A stretch of DNA of 64,000 nt from Cladorrhinum sp. PSN259 (GCA_033725935.1 MU867075.1:591057-655056); one strand, 5' to 3'; positions 33,094 through 45,194 are shown, numbered from the stretch's first letter. A program made the numbers and translations. The notes: generated by a model not told the origin, from the letters alone.

Positions 33094-36000
33094 CTACACA
33101 TCAACGGACATGGTCGACCACGTCACGTCGTTGACTGTAGCATAAGCTTCCTTCTGCTGCGCATCGGCGTCCCTGAGCCGCTTTTTGTACAGGCGCCTCC
33201 TATGCTGGCGCCGTTGCCACCAGTCAAAACGCGACGTATCGACGGTTGTGATATCGGTCCCGGTAGCGACGTCCCACATATCGGCAATCCAGTCGGATAC
33301 CTCGGGATGCAGCTCCCGCACCAGCTCTCTGCCACGGCCGCCCGTTGACCACTGGTCTAACTTGACCGGAATTGCGTAGCCCCAGAGCGGGTCGTCGTGA
33401 CTCCAGTCGCAAGGCTCGCCTGGATAACAATACAATGGCTTGCAGAAGAAGTAGCACATGGTGTTTTCTGCAAGGTACCAAGCCGTAAGCAAGGTGAAGA
33501 TGAGGCCGATGAAGGTGAATCTAAACTTTGGCTTGCGATACCAGAGGCGTGGGATAGGCAGATGAACATAAGTCACGCCGTCTTCTGATGCGGGACGCTG
33601 GCCCTCGCATGATGGACAGTCGGCAACTGGCTTCTCATGGCTATGGTTTCCAACCGCTGGACCAGCCTTTGTGGCGTCTCTTAGGGAACCTTTCTCGGGA
33701 GGACGGCGAGTAGCATCTTTAGTCGAGCCCTTGGCTGGCTCGCTAGAGGGCTCTTCCTCGGCTGGTTCTTTGGTAGCTGTACTCTTGAGGCCTGCAGCAA
33801 ACTTGTCCTCGAGCCTTTGCATTCCCTGCTTAGCAGACTGGATGCTGAAGAGACCATTTTTGAGCGTACGGCTCATTCGTTCATACCTTTCAAGTTCATC
33901 TTGAACATCCGATTTGATGTCATTGTCCTCCACCAAACCTGGGTCGTCGACGCCTTTCTGGCCAAGCAGATCCGCAATATCTTCCAGCGTTGAGTCTTCG
34001 ATCTGGTTGGCACGTTGTATCTCCAAAAGGTCATCTTGAACTGTTGGCGGTTTGGCCGAGTTTGTTAACGAACGGCTCCTTGAAAGAGACCTGGCGCGCC
34101 GACGAGCCGAGAGGGAGGCTGCACGACTTGTTGACCTGTCAGTCCGTGTCGACTGTGACAGTTCTGTTTGTCTCGACGGGGCGCTGCCTCGCCTGCCGCG
34201 TAACGATGACTTAGAATCCGATGTTGCAAGACCTTTGTCGGCAATTTCTGGCCTCGATTCTTCGGTTCCGTTTGGCTCTTTTGGTTCCACTGGCTTTTCG
34301 GCCTTCACTGTCGCAGGTGTTTCAACGAAAGCCCCAGTGACTCGAGGAGTGGGTTGTGTCAGAGGGTCAGGTCTTGAAACCTTGGGGGTCTCGATCGGCA
34401 GTTTCTCTTCGTCCGGCTCCTCCTCTGGTTCCGGCGACGGTGCTCGTAGGGATCCACGTTCAGACTGGTTCTCCAGAGGTGCAAACAGGTTCATCTCACC
34501 CTCAATTCGCTCTGTCGGGTCTGGTTCGGATTGCAGGGCGCCTGATCTCTTACTCAGGCCCGATTCAACCGAATCACTTCTCCGTAAGCCAACAAACCCA
34601 ACGGTAGGTCGGCCGTCGCTTCTAGCGCTGGCTATTCTCCTACGCCTGCCAGTGTCGACTGGTTCTCGATCTCCATCCCGTGTCGACAATGCCTCGCCAA
34701 TGCTTCGAATGGGCGGGTTAGAAAGCGGATTCGTTCCTGCTGTCATAGACAATCGATGGAGTAAATGACGTGAATCGTCGCGGGTAGGTTTATCTGGCTT
34801 TTCCTGGGAATGAACGTCTTCCTGTCGCTGGGAGATGGTCGTAGCCCCGTTGCTCTCTCGTCTCAGCCGCCGAATGCCTAGTGGCGATGATGCACGCAAT
34901 GGCTCATAGCTTTGTTTGCGTGCGATATCGGGTGAAGGTGAACGTGACGTTTGCCTGGCATTCTTCTCTCTAAGTTCGTCTAACCTCGCAGTTGCGAGTG
35001 CTCTCCTGGCCAATCTATCTATCTCCCGCGCACGATCCTCCATTTGGGTATGGGGCTTCCGGTTATCGGCCTGCGGCGGCTCCTTGGTTTCCGTTCCTTC
35101 TCCAAGACCAAGATTGAGGGCTAAGTCTAGATCGAGGGGGTCATCAGGTAACGGCGTATTCGCTGCTGCCTCCAGAGCGCGGATCACATCAATGCGAGAT
35201 TTCTGTGTCTGCGCTGGGGGTTTCTCTGTCAACTGATCTGCAATTTCGGCCTCCAAAGCCCTAATCTGGTCAATTTTCGTATTTGTTCGTCCAATATTCA
35301 CAGGAGGGCTATTTGAAAACTGCAAGTCACCAGCTGTAAAGTCCTCGTCTGCCTCCCAAGCGAAACTCTTCTCGGGAGATATATGAGTTGATGGCGCGGT
35401 AGTTGGACGAGATGATGGGGCAGTACTTGGTTGCGATTGCCCTTCAGGCCCAATTTGTACCCAGTCGTTCGGCTCATGCGCTGACGTGACATTGCTTGAA
35501 GGCCGTTTCCTACTCGACAGTAATCGCGCAAGTCTCGAACTGTTTGGTGTGCTCCTGGCTGCTCGAGGAGAAGAAGAGGATGAAGGACCGTCAAGGCTCC
35601 CGCGGCTGTTCTTGCTTACCAGCCCCTTTCCAGTCTCGACAATCTTTGACCCAATCCCTTTGGAGAACAAGCCGCCAGTCCTACTCCGCGGTTCTTCAGA
35701 ACTCCCTTGATTTAGGGCATGCTGGCGGATCTTGTCGTCGAAACTGGCATCCGAATTGTTTCCTTGTTGTGACTGGCCCCCATGGCTCGCCGAGGAACCA
35801 GCAGTATCTTCGCGCGCAGAGTCTGTAGATTTTCTGCCGAGATCTTTGGGCTTTGAAGTGCTTCGCTCGCTCGACTCGCGGCGAGAGCGCCATGCGCGTG
35901 GAGCTGGGCTCGGCGATCCTTGGGCGGCAGCCTCTTCCTCCTCCTCTGCCAGATGATACGCGTCTGTGAGGGTGAACGTGCGGGGAGGTTGAGATTGGCG

Positions 36001-36231
36001 TTGGTGAGAGAGGCGGGGTATTTTCGTATTGTTCGGCGAGGCACCTTGAGTGTCGGACAGGGCGCCGGTGCTGGTCGAGCGAGTTGGCTCTTCCCTAGTT
36101 CGTGGTCGCGAAAACAGGCCTTTTCTCTGGGAGCCACCGATTATCGTCAGCGGAGAGGTGAATCGACCATTTATCGAACCAGCCTTGGTGTCAGCGCTGA
36201 TGCTGGCGAGTTTGTTGCTTTCGCGCTCCAT
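33094..36231 (-). CDS. Uncharacterised conserved fungal membrane protein, 1045 aa
   Basis: A single exon; ATG 36231 is chosen because the upstream extension of the frame begins only with GTG. About 900 N-terminal residues are disordered, Ser/Arg/Pro-rich, with many possible phospho-sites. A short internal repeat occurs twice about 25 residues apart: IDQIRALEAEIADQL and IDVIRALEAAANTPL (around bases 35150-35280). A predicted helix-rich region (ISNQIEDSTLEDIADLLGQK-like) precedes one transmembrane helix near residue 915-935 (FTFIGLIFTLLTAWYLAE). The C-terminal 110 residues hold a Cys cluster (MCYFFCKPLYCYPGEPCDW), then WGYAIPVKLDQW and a basic Arg-rich end. The tail appears more constrained than the rest. 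I know no function; a nuclear-envelope or ER anchor for a long cytosolic tether is one possibility. Confidence 0.8.
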   Translation of the reverse strand: MERESNKLASISADTKAGSINGRFTSPLTIIGGSQRKGLFSRPRTREEPTRSTSTGALSDTQGASPNNTKIPRLSHQRQSQPPRTFTLTDAYHLAEEEEEAAAQGSPSPAPRAWRSRRESSERSTSKPKDLGRKSTDSAREDTAGSSASHGGQSQQGNNSDASFDDKIRQHALNQGSSEEPRSRTGGLFSKGIGSKIVETGKGLVSKNSRGSLDGPSSSSSPRAARSTPNSSRLARLLSSRKRPSSNVTSAHEPNDWVQIGPEGQSQPSTAPSSRPTTAPSTHISPEKSFAWEADEDFTAGDLQFSNSPPVNIGRTNTKIDQIRALEAEIADQLTEKPPAQTQKSRIDVIRALEAAANTPLPDDPLDLDLALNLGLGEGTETKEPPQADNRKPHTQMEDRAREIDRLARRALATARLDELREKNARQTSRSPSPDIARKQSYEPLRASSPLGIRRLRRESNGATTISQRQEDVHSQEKPDKPTRDDSRHLLHRLSMTAGTNPLSNPPIRSIGEALSTRDGDREPVDTGRRRRIASARSDGRPTVGFVGLRRSDSVESGLSKRSGALQSEPDPTERIEGEMNLFAPLENQSERGSLRAPSPEPEEEPDEEKLPIETPKVSRPDPLTQPTPRVTGAFVETPATVKAEKPVEPKEPNGTEESRPEIADKGLATSDSKSSLRGRRGSAPSRQTELSQSTRTDRSTSRAASLSARRRARSLSRSRSLTNSAKPPTVQDDLLEIQRANQIEDSTLEDIADLLGQKGVDDPGLVEDNDIKSDVQDELERYERMSRTLKNGLFSIQSAKQGMQRLEDKFAAGLKSTATKEPAEEEPSSEPAKGSTKDATRRPPEKGSLRDATKAGPAVGNHSHEKPVADCPSCEGQRPASEDGVTYVHLPIPRLWYRKPKFRFTFIGLIFTLLTAWYLAENTMCYFFCKPLYCYPGEPCDWSHDDPLWGYAIPVKLDQWSTGGRGRELVRELHPEVSDWIADMWDVATGTDITTVDTSRFDWWQRRQHRRRLYKKRLRDADAQQKEAYATVNDVTWSTMSVDV

Positions 36232-36829
36232 GATTGCATGTACGGCTGGAGGATCCAAATCGCAGATGAGATCAAAAGAGCCGGAGCTGCTGTGTTGATT
36301 GCATTTCCGCCTATCTCTGCAGCTCGACACGGTCGCGTGGAGACGGTCCAGCGGTGGTGGTGCAGGGACGAGAAGCGATTAGTTACAACTCCGGGCGCAT
36401 TAGACAAGTTTGAAAGTGGGCGACTGGCAGCTCATACTGGAAACAGTAAGGACAATGTGGCCCCAAGAATGGGTAAAAAGATTTTAGAAACCCGATTCAG
36501 AAGAGAGAACAGGAAAATGAAAAGAAGAGGAAACGACTGGCGTGAGATGGAACAATGCAGGTTGGTGGTTTCCGAAGAATGTAATGAACAACACAACAGC
36601 AGCAACAGCAGGCTTGATGGGATAGAAATTGCCAGCTGCGATGAGGACCCACCATTGATGTCGGTACCTGGCACGTAGATACCTTGCCAACCTTGCCCAC
36701 CTTGGCGGACCAACAAGCCAATTCTGACACACTCATGTACGTCCGTACATGTATGTACCGCCACTATATGACAGGAATAGAAAAAAGAGGCTGCCATATC
36801 ACGCAGATAATCACATATTCTTTCTCAGA
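36232..36829. promoter_or_regulatory. Divergent promoter region
   Basis: A 598-bp spacer between the 33094 gene (minus) and the acetyltransferase gene (plus). One overlapping frame continues the minus-strand gene upstream, but without an ATG. No other feature was seen. Confidence 0.5.
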
Positions 36830-38430
36830 ATGGCTACTCACTCTGCCACGTCGTCAAACATGCACATTGCTTCCGCCGGACGCGCCATCGCCATCCGCCC
36901 ACTCGGGCCAAGGTACGGGATATGTACACATGTACCATGTAGTGATCAACGAATGATCAATTGGGAGGAATTGAATTAATCGGACATGAAAATAGTGAAA
37001 TCTACTCATCTTCACGGCATAGCCTCGGCTTCTATAAGTGTGTGGTGAATACGTGCCGCTACACAGTTCCTCTCTCTACACTCCGGGGCCAACCTCTTCG
37101 CCAAATCCTCGAGACAGCCATCGCGAATGTTGTCATTGATCTCCCATCTCTCGGCGTCGGCATAGCTGGTGAAGACACATCAAACCCGCACTTTGTTGCA
37201 CTGTCAACGGTCCAGCTGGATAGCCATCACATTGAGTATCTTGAGGCAACCAATCAAGATCAAGGTGCTGAATTGCTCCGGATCTTGGAAAAACAACATG
37301 ATTCATCCTGGCCAGACATCGCTACCCGACCTCCATGGAAGGTAACGGTGCTTTCATACTCCGCAGGTTCTTTTACTGCAGCTGCCCTCGATGTTGCATT
37401 CGCAGTCCACCATTCGATCGCGGATGGTAGAAGCACTGCGGCCTTCCACACAAAGCTCCTCAGTTCACTTTTAAACGACACATCAAGACCCGCGCAACTG
37501 TCTAACGGGATTCTGAGTTTAACCACAGCCCGCAAGTTCCCCCCACCACTGGAACAGGCGGTCAAATTCACACAGTCTTGGAGATTCTTGCTAGTCACTC
37601 TGTGGACGGAACTTGGGCCAGCTTGGCTCCAAGGAGCAAAGCCGACAACCCCTTGGACTGGAAGACCGATCGCCCAGGAACCTTGTAGAACAAATTTGCA
37701 ACTTGTCCAAGTGCCGGCCAATACAGCGAGGCAGATCCTCGCCGCTTGTAGGCAGCACCAAACAACATTGACCCCGCTGCTCCATGCTCTTACACTCATA
37801 TCCTTGGTCAAGCATGTTCCGGCCGAAGATGCAGAGGCATTTTCTAGCTCGACTCCCATCGACCTGCGGCTTTTCATGGAGCACGACGCGCTGTCTCGAA
37901 ACCCTTCAAACACCCTCCCCTTTGGTGTCTTTGTCACCACCCAGAACCATCAATTCGGGCCGTCGACACTTGATGCATTGCGCAGCAAGAAAGGAAAGGG
38001 ATATCCAGTGTGGGAGATAGCCGCAGAGCTGCGGGGGAGCATGAAGAAGCATCTGGACGGTGTGCCGAGAGATGACATTATGAGCATGCTCAGCTGGGTA
38101 TCTGACTGGCAGAAATTCTGGCTGGCAAAGTTGGGGAAGCCTCGCCAAACGACATGGGAAGTTTCAAATCTTGGGTCAATTATCGGAAATCCAGAGGATG
38201 CTGCTGGTAGTTGGCAAATTCAACGTTCCATCATGTCCCAAGGCGCAACGGTTGGTGGCGCGGCGATTGGCGTGAATGTTGCTGGGATTGTTGGAGGCGA
38301 CATTTGTATCACAATAAGCTCGCAGGAAGGAATTGTAGAGAAGGAGTTTGTCCAGAACCTGGCAGGTGATTTGCAGATCTGGCTTGAAAAGCTGAGTGAG
38401 GAAGGTGGGGGAGACTTGTTTTGCCTTTAA
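36830..38430 (+). CDS. Alcohol O-acetyltransferase-like enzyme (AATase, BAHD-like HxxxD)
   Basis: Exons 36830-36912 and 36996-38430 give 505 aa. The main open frame has no N-terminal ATG; the 27-codon first exon (starting MATHSATSSN) supplies it through intron GTACGG...AATAG, yielding RPLGPSEIYSSSRHSLGFY, which matches the family start. The family (yeast Atf1/Atf2) transfers acetyl from acetyl-CoA to alcohols or sterols. The catalytic HxxxD motif is intact: AVHHSIADGRS, His at about 167 and Asp at about 171. The second family landmark, a Gly-rich region near residue 425-470 (TWEVSNLG, VGGAAIGVNVAGIVGG), is present. No signal peptide was seen. No other biosynthetic genes flank it, so a secondary-metabolite cluster is unlikely. 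Confidence 0.88.
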
Positions 38431-38700
38431 ATCTTGAAGATGTTCTTCACATGTGGGCGGGCGGGCACCTTGATGGATTGTGGATCACTGTACTTTAGTG
38501 TTTGTTTAGGACCCCAAGTAGGTCTTGGCAGCAACCGAAGATTACCCACACTTTGCTGGACGAGCAAAGCTCCCCCGGTCAGGAAATTTTAGGACAGCGA
38601 TCTGGGGAACCACACGCCAGTGCTCCGGCCGGTTCACCGTTCAACATCCACCGACCACCCCTCTCCTTCGCCGCCCCCGAACCCGACCCGACCCTGTACA

Positions 38701-39618
38701 ATGGCGGGACCCGTGATGGCTAGGTCGCCAACATGCCTAGCATGTCTGCGGAGGCTGGTCCAGCCATTCAATGCCTCCAATGGCAGCCCCATCTCGATCC
38801 AGACCCGTGCGAAGTCCAACGTTATGCGCCCGCGTGATCAGGGCGTTGTTGTCCGCTTGCTTAAGGATATTCCAAAGTTCGGCCGCAAAAGTAGGTAGTG
38901 GCACATGTACATATATTACAGATTATACCTGAATCTAACCAGAGTCTCCTCCATCTTTCCCAGACGCCATCTTCCGTGTCGAGCGGGGCCGCATGCGCAA
39001 TGAATGGTTCCCGAACAAGAAGGCAGAATACATGACGGCGGCACGTTTCGAGCAGCTGGGCCTGTCACGCAAGACTGATGTTGGCGAGAGGGACCCCAGC
39101 TTCGGCTCGGTTGTGGTGACTGAGCAATATGAGGAGCCTAAGCCTCAACGTGTTGCTCCTGAGCCGAAGTCGTCGTCGTTAGCTACTTCGGTACGTGCCC
39201 TCGTCCTCCTCCCTCTATTTATATACATAACGGTTTGTTTTCAACTAACATTGTGGTTTACCTGTACTAGTTTGAGAAATCGCACGCACTTCTAAATATA
39301 TTGATTCCCGAGACACTCACATTCTATCGCAAGCCCAACCCCGCATCATCCACAACCACCCCATCCGGAGCCAATGCTCCTCTGGCCATCTTTGGCTCAG
39401 TGTCCGTCGGCGATGTCATCAATCATATTAAAGGTCTTTTGGCTCTGGATCAAGAAGGAAGCCGCGTCGCCTTGGAGCCTGCAAACATCCAGTTGAGGGG
39501 CTTGGAAGAAAATACCGACAGAATCAAGACTCTGGGACGCTTTGAGGCCTACATTTCGGTTGACAGCTCAAAGGAGCCCGTTATCAAGGTCATTGAGGTT
39601 CTTCCTACAAACGAATAA
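38701..39618 (+). CDS. MRPL50: Mitochondrial large-subunit ribosomal protein bL9m
   Basis: Exons 38701-38890, 38964-39190 and 39271-39618 give 254 aa. The N-terminus is a basic, acid-poor presequence (ARSPTCLACLRRLVQPF). The L9 signature follows across the first junction: VVVRLLKDIPKFGRKNAIFRVERGRMRNEWFPNKKA corresponds to the bacterial VxLLxDVxxLGKxGDxVxVxxGYARNFLxPxxxA pattern (quoted in pieces from separate exons). The rest is mitochondria-specific and poorly conserved. ATG 38701 is in good context and starts the presequence. It encodes a structural protein of the mitochondrial 54S subunit. Its promoter is the 270 bp after the acetyltransferase gene. Confidence 0.92.
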
Positions 39619-40001
39619 CGAAACTAAACCCCATTGCCAGCCTCCTAGCCAGACAAATTGGAACGCTAGATTATTATGTAAGACAATACTGTAACCATCA
39701 CTTGTACATAAGAGAAGACTCTCCCGGCAAAATCAGCCAACTGTTTTGCTGGATGCAGCGGCCGTCTATGTCAATATCGCTTCTTGACTGTAGCTACATT
39801 GCACGTAATACAATATTTGGGTCGGCACCCATCACCGCTGCCCGCTCTCATAACCGGTGCTATAAGTCCATAGGGAATCCCAAACGACACTCTTCTTGGA
39901 AGGGCTGATCGAAGCTGCGCTCCGCTCTCGCTGTAGTCTGCGGGGAGCCGGGGCCTGTCAAACAGACACCCGTCAGCAAATGGCCAACTACCCGCGTTTG
40001 T
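39619..40001. other. Convergent intergenic region
   Basis: It holds the 3' UTRs of the bL9m gene and ATG11. No gene was seen. Confidence 0.55.
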
Positions 40002-43000
40002 TTACGGCCCGACAAGGGAGTCCATATCACTGCGAACCTCGGAATTTAACGGCGACGACTGCTTGCCAGCCGCCACATCTGCCGACCCCCCACCGGGGCT
40101 ATTCACTTGCTGAAGAGACTCGGCGGCTTGCACCGAGTTCTGGACCATCGCGGCATGCTGTTGCGTTGGGCTTGTCGCCGCTGGTGTGTCGGATGGTGCC
40201 GCCCGAAGTGAGTTTGTTTCGCTGGCTACGGCGCTGTCTCGGCCCCGAGAACCGCCCATGACGAACGGCAGGGCCTTTCTAGAACCCGTGCTAGAGCGAC
40301 GACTCTCGAGGCTTTTTGACAGTGTTTTGCTTACCCCCTCTATCCCTGATGATGCAGCGCCGCGACCAACCAGTCCGCCGCCCTTTGATCCTGACCGTGC
40401 GTGTGTGTGCATGTCGGCCATAGCCTCGACATTGTTGGCAGCTACAGTGCTCTTCGCAAGCCCAGGGGTAGACGGCGCCCCGGGCTTGTCCTCGGCAGCC
40501 TCAATAAGATACCAACGCAGACCATCAGACAAATCAAAGGGGTTATCATTGTCGTCCTCAGGAGACTCCAAGTCGGCACCGTTGCCCCTTCTTCCAGCTT
40601 CGGGCCGATGCTGAAGAGTTTTTGACAAGTCTACCTGGCGCTCTTGAATCCGTGATATCCGTGCCAGAAGCCACTCACGGTTCTGTAACCTATGTGCCTC
40701 TTGCTCGCGCAAAAAGTAGTGGGGAGCTCCAATGTTGAAAGCTGCCCATGCCCCTGACCGCTGGTTTCTGGTCGGAAGAAACAGAGCAAGATCACCCTCT
40801 TTGAAGTTCCTGAAGGCAATCTTGTCGTGTGCCTCCTTTTGCACTGAATGCGCCCTCTCTCGGTATGCACGCGCGTCACGCTGCAGCTTGCGAGCCAAGG
40901 ACTCGACATCCTTCACGCGGCGGTAAACAGTCTCCGAAAAGGCATCTGTGTCAAATGATCCTAACGAGGTTATGAAAGCCTCGTATCTCTCCGACTCGCC
41001 CTGCCTGTTCGAATTGTCTGCCCAATACAACAGCTCTAGGTCTGCATTGTCAGCAGCCACACGACTGTTAAAAGTGCCTGACCGACGAAGAGCCATATTA
41101 TAGTCCGAATCGTTTGCCGTTTGCGACTGCGCGACCCTCTCTGACCTGGGTACCTTCTGAATAACCATACTGTTGCCCTGACGCGTTGCAGAGAAGCCTA
41201 ACCTTTCGAGCAGCCGCATTAGACGCTCGTTTTGCGAATACAGCCTCTGAGTGAGATCCTTGGCATGCTCGGTCCGGGATTCAAACCAAATGCCAAGCTC
41301 TGACAGCCTGGACTGCGTTTCCAGAAGCCTTTCCTTCAATATTCCGACTTCCTCTTCCAGGCTACCAACATGTGATTGCCGGGACGCCAGCTCCTCCGTC
41401 ATGAAAGTGATTTTCTCTTCGTCTTCCTCCAACCTCTTACGTAAGGATTCGGAGCCGGTTTCTCCATCAGTTAGTCTCTTGCGCAGCTGGCTGAGCTGCT
41501 CCCGTCCATTCGAGAGCTCGCCTTCCAGAGCCACCACCTTGGCTTTTTCTTCAGCAAGTGTCTCGCGGAGGTTGGTTGATTCTGCCGCCAGGCTCGCGAG
41601 TCGCGCTTCTGCAGCCTCCTTTTCGGATCGAACTGATTTAGCAGAATTCTGCGCTGAGTCCACCTCTAGCCTGAGAAGTGCCATGTCTCTCTCTTGACTC
41701 TGAAGTTTCGCCAAGATTTCGTTGGTTCTTCCAGAGATTCCCTCTGAAAGCTCTGTTAGATCATTTGGCGCAGAATCACCCTGTACCAGCTGTTCCCAGA
41801 GGTCGCGTAGCGTGTCACGCGCTGTAATCGACGTCTCTTCCAATGCCTCCGCCCTCTTGAGAAGGTTCTTCGACTCTTCTTGTGAAACCTGTAACTGGCG
41901 TTCCTGTGTTTCTATCCGCTCTCGCTGGAGGCGTGCTTCCTTGCGGAGGAACTCTACTTGCCCTTCTGATTTGAGTGACTCGTCACGCTTCTCCGCTGCA
42001 ACTCGCTCAAGTTCCAACTCAAGAGCGCGAATTTTCTCATCATATGAGTTCTTTTCATTCTCCCTCGATTCCCCGAAATGCTCTACTTCGTCCTCGGCAT
42101 CTTCGAGTCTCAGTTGCAATCGCTTGATCTCTGCCTCAAGCGATTTCCGCTCCTCGACAAATTCTCGTTTTAACGCCTCCATGTTCTCGAGAAGATCCTT
42201 TTTGGTCGAGTTGACTTCGTCCATTTGCCCTTTGGTGTCATTGTACTGTGTCAACTGCGCATTCAACTCCTTTTCAAACTTCGCGGACCGCTCTTTCTCC
42301 ATGTTGAGCTCGGCCTCCAATTGCTGGACGCGCTGGACAAGGGCGTCGGTTCCTTCGACGGATCTTCTCCTGTCTTCTGAAACTCGGGGAGACTTGACTG
42401 ATATGGTAGAGTCATGACGATCAGAGAATTGTTGGCTCGGTGTTTGAGTTTGGAAAAGATTCCCGAGGCTCGGGCGAGATGCCTGTGTTTGGCGGTGGAG
42501 AAGGTCTTCAAGACGCCGTACGCGGCTCTCGGCTGTCTTGAGCTTGCTCTCCAACTTGGATTTGTCGTCCTGCAAGGACTGAAGAAGATCACCATCGCCC
42601 CTGATCAACAGTCCGCTCCGTCCCAGGGCGGCTTCGTGTAGACTGCCATTTTTGAAGGCCTTCATGCGTTTTGACTGCTGCCTTGTAGGGTTATTCAACT
42701 CCGCAATCAATTTCCCAATGTCGTTAACAATATTTTCGTCTGCTTTGGAGGCCTTTAAGAGCTGGTAAAAGTCGTCTAGATCCCTTCGGGTCACGGTTGG
42801 CCACTGCTCGTCCTCCCCCAGAAGATTTACTTCCAGGCCGGGGGCATTGCTCTCTGAACTGAGGGTTTCGGGTCCATAAACGCTGGAAATGGACTTGGAC
42901 CATTTTCTCCGTCGTTTGATCTCCTCCTCTTGAAATAGAGCCATCTCGTTCGCAAGGGTGGAGGAGTCTTGCCTCACTTTTTCGAGCCATTCGCGGCGTT

Positions 43001-44375
43001 TGATTGCTTCTATAAGAAAGGAAGCATACATGAAAGGGGCCTGCTGGATCAGTCGCAGATAGTCGAACATGGCGTGCTCTTCCTCGTGGTCGAGGGCAGC
43101 TATTTGTGATTTGACGGTGCCACTGAGCACTGTAATTTCGGAGATACTGCGCATAAACTCGATGGACTCGGCAGCCAGTGAGTTTCTACATTTTGTCGCA
43201 TATTGGTGCATGTTGCTCATCTCCAAGGCGCGCCTTCCGATGGTGGGCAGAAGGCGTTCTGTGTGGTTGGCAGCCATCTTGGAGGCTTGCAATAGGGTAT
43301 CCCTACTGGAACCTGGATACTCGAGCGTCGTTTGATGGTCTGTATCAATCTTTTTGGCAACAGCTTCAATGTCCTGCAACAGTTGAGCCGCGTCGTTGCT
43401 GTGGCTCATGACTGAGCGGCCCATTGTCTTCTCGAACTCGCGAAAAAGGTGCTCTGCATTTTGGAACAGGCGTACGGCAGACTTTTCGAGGTCCACAGCC
43501 CTGGTGTTCAACTTACGTACTGATCCGGGTGCTTGACGGCCAGCCCTTCGTGCTGTTTCCAAGTCAATCAGATCCTCAAGAGTTGCCTGCCGCTGCGCCC
43601 TTCCCTTGGCACCTCCAACCTCACGGCCGGTCATGAACCGTACCATGGGGGGCATAATTGGAATACTCCGAGCCATTGAAAGGTACTCCTCCCAACGCGT
43701 CGCTAGCTCCACATACTCTGCCTGTCCTGTTGGTAGCCAGTTCTTCGCCTCCGCGTACTTGGTATCCAAGCCTTTAATGACCGATTCAAGGTTCTGTACG
43801 GCTGCGTCAAGACAGCGAAGCATGATGTCGACCTCGCCGTATCGATCATATGTTGCTTCGGCCATCTGTTGACAATCCTCCAACACCTTAAGCGCCCATG
43901 CTCGGCGCGCCTTGGACAGTTCCTGCCATGCTTGTATGGACCGCGTGTCCTCGATGAAGTCCGGTGCGCTGGACACCCTATATTCCTTCGGCGTCGGGAC
44001 CTCTGATCTGGGTGGAGGCGGCACTCCTGCGGAGCCTTGGGCTAGTCGGCCATCGTAGACATAGACCTCCTTCTGGGCCACACGGTCAGATCCGCACGAA
44101 TCCACAGTCCGGGGGCTACGTACCTCGACCTGGATGGTTTGTAATTTCAGTGGTTTCCCTTGAGGCGTCAAAGTAATGATATACTGGGCTGGGATGGAGG
44201 TATGCTGGGCAACGTATGCCTTGAAGTCGTCCAATCTTGATAGGTTCTGTCAGCAAGACAAAGGCCAGATGGATGAGAGCTGGGGATTTCTGGGTGGGAA
44301 TGCGCACGATGAAAGCTGCGAACTATCAACTTGCAGGCGCTGACCCGTTTGGGCGATCAACACCTCCGTTGCCAT
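40002..44375 (-). CDS. ATG11: Autophagy scaffold protein Atg11
   Basis: Exons 44375-44308 and 44235-40002 give 1433 aa. The large frame begins without ATG; the 22-codon first exon supplies MATEVLIAQTGQRLQVD, and the junction gives SSQLSSLDDFKAYVAQHTSIP, the typical ubiquitin-like N-terminus of Atg11. Long coiled-coils occupy about residues 560-1090. The C-terminal ATG11 domain (about 1140-1300) contains FKEGDLALFLPTRN, AWAAFNIGAPHYFL and REWLLARISRIQERQVD, which are the family signature. The last 130 residues are Ser/Ala-rich and disordered. Atg11 links cargo receptors to the Atg1 kinase for selective autophagy (pexophagy, mitophagy). Confidence 0.95.
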
Positions 44376-45194
44376 GTCCCTCCAGGCATACCTTGCCTTG
44401 CCGGTTCCCGAACGGAATGTGAATGACGCCGATAAAGATGTACGCAGCCGGGCATCAAAGCACTACCTGGGTAGCTGCCACCGAAGGACAAGAATACGCA
44501 ACCAACTCCTGAGGGCTCTTTGAGCCTGTTCCCAGGTTGGATCTATGGATGTGTCAAGCAATAGGAATAATCAGTGTAGAGTATGGATGTAAGTATTTGA
44601 GCGCGGGTTGGTCGGGTGCCGATCTTGTGCGAAGCTGGACGCAAATATTCTTGTTTCATATCTAGAACAATGGTCTGGGAACTTGACACGACATCCCAAG
44701 ATAGCGAAAAGCCAAAGATGCACAACAGGAGAGAGTACAGCGTAATAGGCAGCAAAAGATTAGAAGCATGTCCAGTTACCGCCCGCAGGCAAAGTTGGGA
44801 AGTCATGGGTTCCACTCACTATTGCAGATGGTTTTACAGTAATTAGTCCACTTGGCGCACTGTGCCCAAACCTCCGGTCAACACTGAAACGTACTTACGC
44901 TTAAAAAAACTCGAAGAATTTTATTTTTGCTGAAAAATAAACATCATCTTTCGGGAGTCTCTAACTAAGAGCAGAGATGGCGCTTCCAGCACAATTGATT
45001 GTTATCTCGAGAAGGCAGGTACTCCTTGCTTAATTTAAGCACAGTGTTATGTTCCATTCTCTGTTCCTACGGACCGGAACAAGCATGAAAGCGGGGCCGG
45101 TGCGGTGAGCTCTCCGGGGCGGGCAGGTAGCTGGAAACATCCAGCCAGCTCAGCGATGCCCTTGTAGAAATCTCCTGCATAAAACATCACCAGC
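44376..45194. promoter_or_regulatory. Divergent promoter region, ATG11 / CENP-H gene
   Basis: An 819-bp spacer between outward-reading genes. A 90-codon frame at 44543-44815 (minus) with one hydrophobic stretch has no supporting signals. It is otherwise featureless. Confidence 0.5.

Noticed and set aside
34052..34768. 238-codon plus-strand frame inside the 33094 gene
   Set aside because: Antisense shadow of a Ser/Arg/Glu-rich frame that has no independent features.
36830..38430. Secondary-metabolite cluster around the acetyltransferase
   Set aside because: Neighbours are a membrane tether-like protein, bL9m and ATG11; no PKS, NRPS, terpene cyclase or P450 is present.
41722..42417. 231-codon plus-strand frame inside ATG11
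   Set aside because: It is a Ser/Arg-rich shadow of the coiled-coil coding strand; the minus-strand Atg11 frame is clearly the real one.
44543..44815. 90-codon minus-strand frame with a hydrophobic stretch upstream of ATG11
   Set aside because: No ATG context, no splice signals, no family resemblance; sits in a divergent promoter.
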